Origin: Thermomicrobiaceae bacterium
GTDB taxonomy: Bacteria > Chloroflexota > Chloroflexia > Thermomicrobiales > Thermomicrobiaceae
NCBI GenBank assembly: GCA_014874455.1
Contig: JADBJL010000112.1
Location: 1-33,160 of the forward strand
Length of the DNA stretch: 33,160 bases
Direction of reading: 5' to 3'
Under the pieces are notes generated by a model, which was given only the letters and a program-made list of their open reading frames with translations, made no database searches and had not been told where the DNA came from. Of the stretch, positions 23,937 to 33,160 are shown piece after piece. Numbering within the stretch: the stretch's first letter is position 1; every line of letters begins with the position of its first letter. The position numbers were made by a program, and so were the translations under genes.

Positions 23937-23966
23937 GCGACAGCGTACGACTACCGAACGTACAAT
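23937..23966 (+). promoter_or_regulatory. Candidate sigma70-type promoter of the GlsB gene
   Basis: GCGACA (23937-23942, 4 of 6 bases of TTGACA) is separated by 18 nt from TACAAT (23961-23966, 5 of 6 of TATAAT), in the divergent gap between the CAP and GlsB genes and 58 nt before the GlsB start codon. It is AT-rich for this region. Position and sequence only. Confidence 0.4.
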
Positions 23967-24024
23967 GGAATCGTCGCCAGGAGAGGGTCGGAACGACGTT
24001 TGCTCGCACAGAGAGGAAGGACGC

Positions 24025-24354
24025 ATGATCAAGCTGGTCATCCTCGTGCTGATCCTGCTGGTACTGCTGGTCGCGGTCTGGGTCACGTTCCAGCTCGTCG
24101 GCCTGCTGGTCACGCTCGTGGTCGCCGCGGTCATCGGCTGGGTGGCCGACCAGATCGTGCCGGGCAGCCTGCCCTACGGCTGGTTGGGCGCGACCGTCTT
24201 CGGGCTGCTGGGAAGCTGGCTGGGCAGCCTGCTGCTGGGCAACCTCGGCCCCCGGCTGGGCGGCATCGCGATCGTCCCGGCCCTGGTGGGTGCGGTTATC
24301 CTCGCCTTCCTCTACAACGTCGTCGCCAAGCAGGCGCGAGGGCGGCGCCTGTGA
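24025..24354 (+). CDS. GlsB/YeaQ/YmgE family (transglycosylase-associated) membrane protein
   Basis: A 109-aa membrane protein. An extra N-terminal helix (LVILVLILLVLLVAVWVTF) precedes the usual family core: GWVADQIVPGSLPYGWLGATVFGLLGSWLGSLLLG and a final helix ending in FLYNVVAKQARGRR. Family members are small stress-linked inner-membrane proteins of unknown mechanism; the 'transglycosylase-associated' label is historical. ATG 24025 has GAGAGGAAGG upstream, and a candidate promoter is at 23937-23966. Confidence 0.85.
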   Translation: MIKLVILVLILLVLLVAVWVTFQLVGLLVTLVVAAVIGWVADQIVPGSLPYGWLGATVFGLLGSWLGSLLLGNLGPRLGGIAIVPALVGAVILAFLYNVVAKQARGRRL

Positions 24355-24441
24355 AGAGGCAGGCACCCGCTCAGCCCGGCCGCGTTTGACGATCGGCGGT
24401 GCCGTTGCTAGGGTTATACGAGGACACAAGCGAGCATCGCA

Positions 24442-24710
24442 GCGGCGATGACGGAACCGAGTACGCCGCAGCCTGCGCGCAGCGAGTCCGGGAGCGGTGC
24501 GAGCCGGATGCGCACCTGCGGCGGAAGATCCTTCCCGAGCCGCTACCCGAACCCGGGCGAGACCCGTGAAGTAGGCGTAGCCGGGTTGCCGCCCGTTATT
24601 GCGGCGAGGACAGGCGCGAGCGTGCCTGTCCGCTGAGTGGGCCCGGTCGATCCCGGGCCAAGCGAGGTGGTACCGCGGGTATCCCCCGTCCTCGGTCGAG
24701 GGCGGGGGAT
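24442..24710 (+). promoter_or_regulatory. T-box leader, Ile (AUC) specifier, upstream of ileS
   Basis: The T-box GAGGTGGTACCGCGG is at 24664-24678; its TGGT would pair with the tRNA end A73-CCA, as expected for tRNA-Ile. Stem I is visible: GCGGC (24442-24446) pairs with GCCGC (24539-24543), and GCCGCAG (24465-24471) with CTGCGGC (24516-24522). Between them are AGTA (24460-24463) on the 5' side and GAAGATCC on the 3' side, whose ATC (24528-24530) is the specifier. GGACAGGC/GCCTGTCC near 24610-24635 fits stem III. A 13-bp hairpin at 24681-24710 is the terminator or sequestering stem but lacks a U-run. Uncharged tRNA-Ile should switch ileS on. Confidence 0.92.
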
Positions 24711-24767
24711 CGGTCGTATCAGAGGGTCACGAACGAGCGTGTTACCGAGACAGAAGGAGGTCGACCG

Positions 24768-27956
<3,189 letters not shown>

Positions 27957-27957
27957 G

Positions 27958-27979
27958 CCGCACGTGCGGTGCACGTGGC
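27958..27979 (+). terminator. Weak hairpin after ileS
   Basis: CACGTGC and GCACGTG, separated by GGT, form a 7-bp stem extended after a bulged G, starting 2 nt after the ileS stop. There is no T-run. It may reduce read-through into the methyltransferase gene, which is on the same strand. Confidence 0.35.
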
Positions 27980-28109
27980 GAATGATCATGCACCCCTACA
28001 GATCGTTAGGATAGGGGGTATGAGCCCGATCTGCCCTGGGTGAGGAGTAGAGGAGTGGCGTCTCGCGGCATCGCCGGATGTGGGCCACGTCACGAGTGGG
28101 ACAGGCGAC

Positions 28110-28889
28110 ATGGGCAACCCGCGGCGCAATCCATCCGCAGATGACGCGTCGGGGTTCGGTTGCGCGCTGGCCGAAGGGCACCCAGCTCAGCTCACCCGGC
28201 TGCGGCGGCGGCTGGGTCACCTCGAGCCGCTGGCCGAGGTCGCGGTGACGCTCCCCAGGAGCGGCGAGACCTACGGGATCCTCCGCCCGCTCGATGTCGA
28301 TCGCCTGCTCGAGGAGGCCGAGCGCGACCCCGAGGAGCAGCTCCCTTACTGGGCCGAGCTCTGGCCGAGCGGCATCGCGCTCGCCGACGCCCTCTCGCTG
28401 GAGCCAGAGGTCGTGCGCGGTGTCTCCGCGCTGGAGCTCGGCTGCGGGCTGGGACTGACCGCCGCCGCGGCGCTGCGGGCCGGCGCCGAGCTGCTGGCGA
28501 CCGACTACGCGCCGGAGGCGCTGCTCCTGACCCGGCTCAACTGCCTCGCGAACGCGGGCCGCGAGCCGGCGACGCTCCGGCTCAACTGGCGCCGTCCATC
28601 CCCCAAGCTCCTGGCCACCCACGGCGGGGCCGGCTTCCCGGTCGTCCTGGCGGCCGATGTGCTCTACGAGGAGCGGGACGTGGAGCCGCTGTTCCGGCTG
28701 GCCGGACAGGTTGTCGCTCCAGGAGGACTGCTCTGGCTGGCCGAACCGGGCCGGCGCGCCGCGGCGCGGTTCCTGGCGCTCGCGCGCGCGGCCGGCTGGG
28801 ACGGCTCCGCCGAGGCCTGGGACGGCCCCTGGCCCGACCCGCTCGACCAGCGCGTGCGCGTCACTGTCCACCGCCTCCGCCGGCCCTGA
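28110..28889 (+). CDS. Class I SAM-dependent methyltransferase (METTL16-family fold, protein-lysine type?)
   Basis: About 259 aa from ATG 28110; an in-frame GTG at 28080 is an alternative, and neither has a strong Shine-Dalgarno. PYWAELWPSG near residue 95 followed by ALELGCGLGLTAAAA (SAM-binding glycine loop), LATDYAPEAL (the acidic ribose ligand) and VVLAADVLYEE (post-II motif) is the pattern of the 'methyltransferase 16' group, which includes METTL20/ETFB-lysine and other protein methyltransferases. The bacterial substrate is unknown. It lies 153 nt after ileS in the same direction, and a strong hairpin follows. Confidence 0.8.
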   Translation: MGNPRRNPSADDASGFGCALAEGHPAQLTRLRRRLGHLEPLAEVAVTLPRSGETYGILRPLDVDRLLEEAERDPEEQLPYWAELWPSGIALADALSLEPEVVRGVSALELGCGLGLTAAAALRAGAELLATDYAPEALLLTRLNCLANAGREPATLRLNWRRPSPKLLATHGGAGFPVVLAADVLYEERDVEPLFRLAGQVVAPGGLLWLAEPGRRAAARFLALARAAGWDGSAEAWDGPWPDPLDQRVRVTVHRLRRP

Positions 28890-28931
28890 GCCCTCAGCGC
28901 ACCGAATCGCGGTCGCAGGCTGGATACCCTA

Positions 28932-28964
28932 ACCCCCTCTCCCGCGCCGTGCGGGAGAGGGGGT
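28932..28964. terminator. Perfect 14-bp hairpin between convergent genes
   Basis: ACCCCCTCTCCCGC (28932-28945) pairs perfectly with GCGGGAGAGGGGGT (28951-28964) around a 5-nt loop, between the methyltransferase (plus) and capsid (minus) genes. It probably ends transcription from both sides. The CCCTCTCCC/GGGAGAGGG type also occurs as a dispersed intergenic repeat in many GC-rich genomes, so it may be a repeat copy. Confidence 0.6.
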
Positions 28965-28983
28965 AGGGGGGTGAGGGCGACGC

Positions 28984-29871
28984 CTAGTTCGCGGTGATCC
29001 CCTGCAGCCGCGCCACGCCCAGCTCGGAGAACACCGCCAGGCTCACGTACCACTTGACCCGCCAGCGGCTCGCGTCCTTCGTCTCCAGATCCCCCACGCG
29101 CACCACCTGGATCCCACCGTTCTCCAGTCCCATCACCCCGGCCGAGCCGAACTTCACCGCGTAGATCGAAGACAGGTTGGTGCCCGTCCCCAGCGTCTCG
29201 TTGTCCGGCACGAAGTCGTCGACCAGGATCGGGATCCCGTCGTAGAACAGCGCTCGCCGACCGAACTGGTCGACGTCCGTTTCCAGGAGGTTCCCAGAAG
29301 AACGCCGCAGGCTGGAGAGCTTGCGCCGCGTCCGCTTGCTCATCAGGAGCGCATCCGGCTTCCCCGGCGTCACCAGGTCGATGAGCTGATCCATCAGATC
29401 CAGCGTCAGGCTGCCGCCGTTCGCGCCCGCGCTGATCGTCTGCCCCGCCGACACCAGCTTCCTGAGCCCGTCGAAGCTCTTCGGGTCGACCGACGTATCG
29501 CCCACGTAGAAGCTCTCGGTGAACTTGTGCGCCACCGCCTTGGCCCGGCTCTCCAGCACCACCGCTTCCAGGTCGTTGGGGTCGGCGTAGGTCTGCTGCA
29601 GGAAGTTGTCCACGTCCGCATCCCCACCCAGGATCCGCAGCGGCACCGTCACCTGGGTGAAGGTCGGCGTCGCCTCCGTCCAGGTGTCCCCCACGTCGTA
29701 GAAGCTGGCCGCCGGCATCGTCGCCTCGCGGTTGTAGGTCAGCGCCGTCCCGGTCACCTCCATGAACGGCAGCATCAAGAGGACTGAGGATTCCTTCACG
29801 ATCGTCTCGATCACCCCGCGAAGCAGGAGGTCGTTCGTCAGCTTCGCGGCCTCCACCTTGGTCATCGCCAC
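28984..29871 (-). CDS. HK97-fold phage-type major capsid protein
   Basis: A 295-aa protein matching siphovirus major capsid proteins: an N-terminal arm (VEAAKLTNDLLLRGVIETIV), LTYNRE, TWTEATPTFTQ leading into the E-loop region (LRILGGDADVDNFLQQ), the long spine helix (LEAVVLESRAKAVAHKF with FYVGD), then SFDGLRKLV, a P-domain/A-domain stretch (KPDALLMSKRTRRKLSSLRR) and YDGIPILVDDFVP. There is no N-terminal delta domain or protease, and it does not look like a family 1 encapsulin. The start is GTG 29871 (GAGGGGAA upstream) or ATG 29865. It is the last gene of a four-gene operon and has GC-rich host-like composition. Fold call strong; whether particles form is unknown. Confidence 0.88.
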   Translation of the reverse strand: MAMTKVEAAKLTNDLLLRGVIETIVKESSVLLMLPFMEVTGTALTYNREATMPAASFYDVGDTWTEATPTFTQVTVPLRILGGDADVDNFLQQTYADPNDLEAVVLESRAKAVAHKFTESFYVGDTSVDPKSFDGLRKLVSAGQTISAGANGGSLTLDLMDQLIDLVTPGKPDALLMSKRTRRKLSSLRRSSGNLLETDVDQFGRRALFYDGIPILVDDFVPDNETLGTGTNLSSIYAVKFGSAGVMGLENGGIQVVRVGDLETKDASRWRVKWYVSLAVFSELGVARLQGITAN

Positions 29872-29896
29872 GGCTCAGTTCCCCTCTCGCTTACCC

Positions 29897-29957
29897 GGGC
29901 AACCAGGGGGTTGCCCCTACCCCCGCTGGGCAACCACGGGGGGTTGCCCCTACCCCC
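29897..29957. repeat. Two tandem copies of a GGGCAACC/GGTTGCCC palindromic repeat
   Basis: Copy 1 (29897-29924) and copy 2 (29928-29957) each read GGGCAACCA, a G-run, TTGCCCC, then TACCCCC; the arms GGGCAACC and GGTTGCCC can form a hairpin in each copy. They fill the gap between the capsid gene and the upstream scaffold-like gene, inside the operon. The element resembles a dispersed intergenic repeat. Confidence 0.7.
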
Positions 29958-29959
29958 TG

Positions 29960-30325
29960 CTATCCGCGCTTCACCCGCCGCAGGCCCTCGGCGATCTTCG
30001 CCGCAGGAGACAGCGCCTCGATGTTCACCAGGTACGTCTGCCGCCCCGGCTGCCCCGCCGGCACCGACGCCGCAGCTTCCCGCGCCACCGCCTCACGCAC
30101 GCTGTCCGCGATCCGCCGGTACACCTCGGTCGCCAGCCGCGCCGAGGTCTCCAGCTCCTCCAGGGTCTCCCCCTGCACCAGCTCGGGGATCGCCTCCGGA
30201 TGCGCCCGCAGCACCAGCTCCCGCAGCCTGGCACGCTCCGCTCCCACCGGGCCCTCGGTCTCGGCCTGCGCTCCGGCCAGCTCGCTCCCGCCGCTCGCCA
30301 CCGCATTCGCCTCGCCGTCCGTCAC
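29960..30325 (-). CDS. Small scaffold-like protein of the capsid operon (121 aa)
   Basis: GTG start at 30325 behind GGAGG. The product is mostly charged helix: an acidic, low-complexity N-terminus (to about 28), then ELVLRAHPEAIPELVQGETLEELE and a long helix up to SVPAG, followed by NIEALSPAAKIAEGLRRVKRG. A short helical acidic protein encoded directly before a major capsid gene, with the IPELVxGETLEELE-type segment, is what I expect of a phage head scaffold. This is inferred from position and build, not from a certain family match. Confidence 0.55.
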   Translation of the reverse strand: MTDGEANAVASGGSELAGAQAETEGPVGAERARLRELVLRAHPEAIPELVQGETLEELETSARLATEVYRRIADSVREAVAREAAASVPAGQPGRQTYLVNIEALSPAAKIAEGLRRVKRG

Positions 30326-30377
30326 CGTCGCGCCTCCTTCCCGTGCGTTCCCACGTCTCGCCCCATGCCTGCGCCCG

Positions 30378-30623
30378 TCAGCCCAGCCCGGTGAGCCGCA
30401 GCAGCACCTCCAGCGTGATGGCGCCGACGATCAGCGAGGTGAGCTGGTTCAGCCGCGCCCGGATCTCGGCCACGTCCCGCGCCAGCCCTTCGACGATCTG
30501 CCTGGTCACGACCTCGTACGCGCTGCTCGGTTCAAGATCCACCCCGCGCTGCCGCGCGCGGGCCAGCGCCTCGCGCAGCGCGGTGCCGTCGCGGTAGGCC
30601 ACCCGCCGCTCGTCCCCAGCCAT
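30378..30623 (-). CDS. Small helical protein with C-terminal hydrophobic helix (81 aa)
   Basis: ATG 30623 lies 2 nt after the stop of the preceding gene, whose end supplies the GAGAGGAG ribosome site, so translation is probably coupled. A helical N-terminal part precedes EGLARDVAEIRARLNQL, a heptad-like coil, which runs into one hydrophobic helix (LIVGAITLEVLLRL). Coil plus terminal membrane helix resembles XhlA/holin-accessory-type phage proteins, but I cannot assign a family. Unknown function within the capsid operon. Confidence 0.55.
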   Translation of the reverse strand: MAGDERRVAYRDGTALREALARARQRGVDLEPSSAYEVVTRQIVEGLARDVAEIRARLNQLTSLIVGAITLEVLLRLTGLG

Positions 30624-30625
30624 CG

Positions 30626-31018
30626 CTACTCCTCTCCGAGCCCCAGCTCGACCAGCACCTGGGTGAGCGCTTCGGTCAGATGCTCGGCCATCGCGCCGCT
30701 CAGCGCGTGCTGCGCCCGCATTGCCCGCACCACCGTGTCGACGATCCGCGGAATGCTCGTCGCCAGCCGCTCGGGGTCGTCCTGCTCGGCCAGCACCCGC
30801 GCCAGCACCAGCCGCAACGCGCCGATCTCCTCGGCCAGCGGCTGGGCGCTCCCGGCCTGCTCCAGGACGGCCGCGACCCGCTCCTCGATCCGCGCCCGCA
30901 GCGCCTCGCTGGCGCCTGGCGGCTCGCGCTCACCGGGCCGGTGCGCCCAGCAGTAGTCGTGCCCCCGCATGGCCCAGGCTCGACAACCTGGACGGGCACA
31001 GCGCCGCCCCTCTCCCAT
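30626..31018 (-). CDS. Small Cys/His zinc-motif protein at the head of the capsid operon (130 aa)
   Basis: ATG 31018 follows GGAGGAG. The N-terminus contains C7, C12, C23 and H26 (CARPGCRAWAMRGHDYCWAH), a C-x4-C-x10-C-x2-H motif that recurs in small proteins of phages and mobile elements and probably binds zinc. The rest is a long alpha-helical, acidic region (ARIEERVAAVL to LVELGLGEE). First gene of the operon; a role in nucleic-acid binding or early regulation is a guess. The 204-nt gap upstream, towards the diguanylate cyclase gene, shows no further gene. Confidence 0.6.
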   Translation of the reverse strand: MGEGRRCARPGCRAWAMRGHDYCWAHRPGEREPPGASEALRARIEERVAAVLEQAGSAQPLAEEIGALRLVLARVLAEQDDPERLATSIPRIVDTVVRAMRAQHALSGAMAEHLTEALTQVLVELGLGEE

Positions 31019-31222
31019 CGCCCGACTCCTCCGCTTCTCTTCGCACTCAGACGGAGAGCGCGGGGAACCAGGAAAAGGACATGCGCTGTCTTTGGTTACG
31101 GATGGAGACGATGAAGATAACGGCGTATTCCGGAATCCGCGAAGCTGGGGGAAGGAAATCGGCCGCGGGTGGCGAGTCGACCAGCTCAGCCGGGCTGGGT
31201 ACCGGCCGGGCTTCCAGCTTCT

Positions 31223-33160
31223 CTACGGCGCGACCGCGTAGCGCGCCTTGCCCCCGCGCTTGGCCGCGTAGAGCGCCTGGTCGGCGGCCAGCAGCAGTGC
31301 GCCGGGGTCAGTCAACCCAGGCCGGCTGTCGGCGATGCCGATACTGGCCGAGACCGTCACTGTCCGCCCCGCGACGACGAACGGTTCCTCGAGCACGCGA
31401 ATCATCCGCTCGGCCACGGTGACCGCCTCCTCCAGCGACTGGAGATCTTCGAGCAGGACAGTGAACTCGTCGCCAGCGAAGCGGGCCACCGTATCGCCAG
31501 CGCGCACGGAACCCTGCAGCCGTCGTGCGACCTGAGCCAGGAGGTCGTCACCGGCCTGGTGACCGAGCGCGTCGTTGACCTGCTTGAAACCGTCCAGGTC
31601 GATGAACAGGACGGCGACCCGGCGCGGGTCGCGGGCTGCGCGCGCCAGCGCGTGCTCCAGGCGGTCGAGGAACAGCGACCGGTTGGGGAGCCCGGTCAGC
31701 AGGTCGTGGCCCGCCCGGTAGCGGAGCTGCTCCTGCTCCTGCCAGCGCTCGATCGCTAGCCCGGCCAGGTGTGCCGCCAGCTCGACCAGCCTCCACTCGC
31801 GGTCTTCAGGCCCACGCGGTTCGCCCGCGTAGAGCGCGAAGGTGGCGAGCACCTCACCGGTGCTCCCGATGACCGGCGCTGACCAGCAGGCACGGAAGCC
31901 GTACTCCTGGGCGAGGTGACGGTACTTGGCCCACAGGGGATCGGACAGCGTGTCGCTGACAACGACCGGCCGGCCCAGGTAGGCGGCTGTCCCGCAGCTC
32001 CCCTGCTCGGGGCCGATCGGCAGGCCCTCGATCGCCCTGATGTACTCCGACGGCAACCCCGGCGCAGCACCGTGGCGCAGCCGCCCCTCCTGGTCGACGA
32101 GCAGGACGGAGGCGAGCAGGCCGGGTTCCTGCTCCTCGATCAGCCGGCAGATCTCGTGGAGTACCTCGCTGAGCGGCGCCTGCTGGGCGATCCGCTCCAG
32201 GATCATCGCCTGCCCGCTCATCAGCGTCTCCACCCGCTTGCGCTCTGAGATGTCGATGAACAGGCCGTGCCAGTACTGTGGCCTGCCTTCCGCATCGCGC
32301 ACCAGCAGCGCGTGGTTCTTCAGCCAAACCCAACGCCCGTCCTTGCGCTGGAAACGGTACTCCACCTGGAACGGCTCCCCCGTCTCGTCGGTGCGGAGGG
32401 CCTCCTGCCGGACGCGCTCGCGGTCGAGCGGGTGGATGCGCTGGAACCAGAGTCCCGGCGTCGACCGAAACTCGTCGGGGGTGAACCCGGTCACGTCGGT
32501 GATGCGCGAGCTGATATAGACGATCGCGTAATCGAGTTCACCGCTACCCAAAACGACCGGCTGGGCGGCGGTGACGATCACCGCCGCCGGGAGCTGCTCC
32601 ACCAGCGTCCGGTAGCGGATCTCCGCCTCCTGGCGCGCCAGCTCGGCGAGCTTCTGCTCGGTGACGTCCAGCATCAAGCAGTGCCAGTACTGTGGCTTGC
32701 CCTCGGCGTCGCGCACCAGAACTGCGCGCTCCTGGAGCCAGATCCACTCCCCGTCTTTGCGGCGGAAGCGGTACTCGGCGTGGAACGGCTCACCCGTCTC
32801 GTCGGTGTGTAGCGAGGCAGCCGTGACCCATGCTCGGTCGTCAGGGTGAATGTTTCTGCACCACAGCGCCGGGGAGGCCCGGTACTCCTCGGCAGAGTAG
32901 CCGGTCAGTACCTCGAACTGCGGGCTGACGTAGATCGGTGGGTAAGCGATCTCCCCGGTCGGCAGGAGTACGGGTCGCACTTTGGTGGCGACGACCGCCC
33001 CTGGCATCTGCTCGATCAGCGCACGGTAGCGCGCCTCCGCCTCCTTGAGCGCCGCCTCGACTCGCTTCTGCTGGGTGATGTCGACGATGATGCCCTGCCA
33101 GTAGAGCGGTCGGCCGGACTCGTCCCGCTCCAGTTCGGCCTGGGTGAGCACACAGACGAC
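31223..33160 (-). CDS. PAS-PAS-PAS-GAF-GGDEF diguanylate cyclase (5' end beyond window)
   Basis: The frame is open to the window edge, so the N-terminus is missing; about 645 residues are seen. In order: the end of a PAS/PAC domain (YWQGIIVDITQQK), two complete PAS-PAC units (ending YWHCLMLDVTEQK and YWHGLFIDISERK), a GAF domain (about residues 310-465) and a GGDEF domain. The active-site loop is AGDEF (in RFAGDEFTVLLED) rather than GGDEF, which is still found in active cyclases. RAGD five residues upstream is a typical RxxD inhibitory site. It should make c-di-GMP under sensory control with product feedback. No EAL domain is present. Confidence 0.93.
   Translation of the reverse strand, partial: VVCVLTQAELERDESGRPLYWQGIIVDITQQKRVEAALKEAEARYRALIEQMPGAVVATKVRPVLLPTGEIAYPPIYVSPQFEVLTGYSAEEYRASPALWCRNIHPDDRAWVTAASLHTDETGEPFHAEYRFRRKDGEWIWLQERAVLVRDAEGKPQYWHCLMLDVTEQKLAELARQEAEIRYRTLVEQLPAAVIVTAAQPVVLGSGELDYAIVYISSRITDVTGFTPDEFRSTPGLWFQRIHPLDRERVRQEALRTDETGEPFQVEYRFQRKDGRWVWLKNHALLVRDAEGRPQYWHGLFIDISERKRVETLMSGQAMILERIAQQAPLSEVLHEICRLIEEQEPGLLASVLLVDQEGRLRHGAAPGLPSEYIRAIEGLPIGPEQGSCGTAAYLGRPVVVSDTLSDPLWAKYRHLAQEYGFRACWSAPVIGSTGEVLATFALYAGEPRGPEDREWRLVELAAHLAGLAIERWQEQEQLRYRAGHDLLTGLPNRSLFLDRLEHALARAARDPRRVAVLFIDLDGFKQVNDALGHQAGDDLLAQVARRLQGSVRAGDTVARFAGDEFTVLLEDLQSLEEAVTVAERMIRVLEEPFVVAGRTVTVSASIGIADSRPGLTDPGALLLAADQALYAAKRGGKARYAVAP

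Noticed and set aside
28984-29871. Capsid protein as an encapsulin shell
   Set aside because: The protein aligns by eye with siphovirus capsid proteins (TYNRE, TWTE..PTFTQ, GGDADVDNF) and lacks the family 1 encapsulin N-terminal pattern; no ferritin-like or peroxidase cargo gene is adjacent.

Overview
The window reads as chromosomal DNA of a GC-rich, probably thermophilic member of the Chloroflexota, most likely Thermomicrobia-like. That placement is inferred from gene content: RNase J, a luciferase-like (F420-type) oxidoreductase, a type-2 isoleucyl-tRNA synthetase behind a T-box leader, and many GTG/TTG starts behind strong Shine-Dalgarno sequences. It is not proven by any marker in the window. 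I saw no tRNA, rRNA or CRISPR array.

Layout. 1-6.16 kb (ordinary host DNA): a partial YfhO-like membrane protein, ychF, queC and an imidazolonepropionase-type amidohydrolase on the minus strand, then a divergent YdjM/DUF457-type membrane hydrolase. 6.2-14.08 kb (accessory island, visibly poorer in G+C): a small membrane protein, a CPBP protease, an ABC exporter pair, a lipoprotein with a TIM-barrel glycosidase pattern, 1.3 kb of decayed regulator fragments, two further small membrane proteins, a DUF2269-like gene cut by one amber codon, and a second CPBP protease. Three imperfect hairpins in this island, at about 7.34, 11.42 and 13.27 kb, have the build of integron attC sites: an imperfect stem with one unpaired base beside a TT/AA step and, in the best case, near-consensus core sites. 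No integrase is in the window, so the island may be a cassette cluster lacking an integrase. 14.19-24.35 kb (host DNA again): a small membrane protein, RNase J, a phosphoribosyltransferase, metG, a D-threonine-aldolase/D-serine-dehydratase-type PLP enzyme, an LLM oxidoreductase, a GAF protein resembling free-methionine-(R)-sulfoxide reductase, a secreted CAP-domain protein and a GlsB/YeaQ protein. 24.44-28.9 kb: an Ile-specific T-box leader, ileS and a class I methyltransferase. 28.98-31.02 kb: a compact four-gene minus-strand operon with an HK97-type major capsid protein and three small proteins, but no terminase, portal, protease or tail gene. 31.2 kb to the end: a 5'-truncated PAS-GAF-GGDEF diguanylate cyclase.

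Most striking points. (1) The attC-like hairpins spaced through the membrane-protein island. (2) An AAA/LuxR-type regulator split by a 484-bp inversion between 7-bp inverted repeats: flipping it back in silico restores an in-frame protein junction. (3) IleRS carries GVHH where the class I HxGH signature should be, the swapped GxHH form known from some type-2 IleRS enzymes, under an AUC-specifier T-box. (4) The orphan capsid operon. (5) A cobalamin-box-like motif followed by a perfect hairpin on a strand with no gene downstream.
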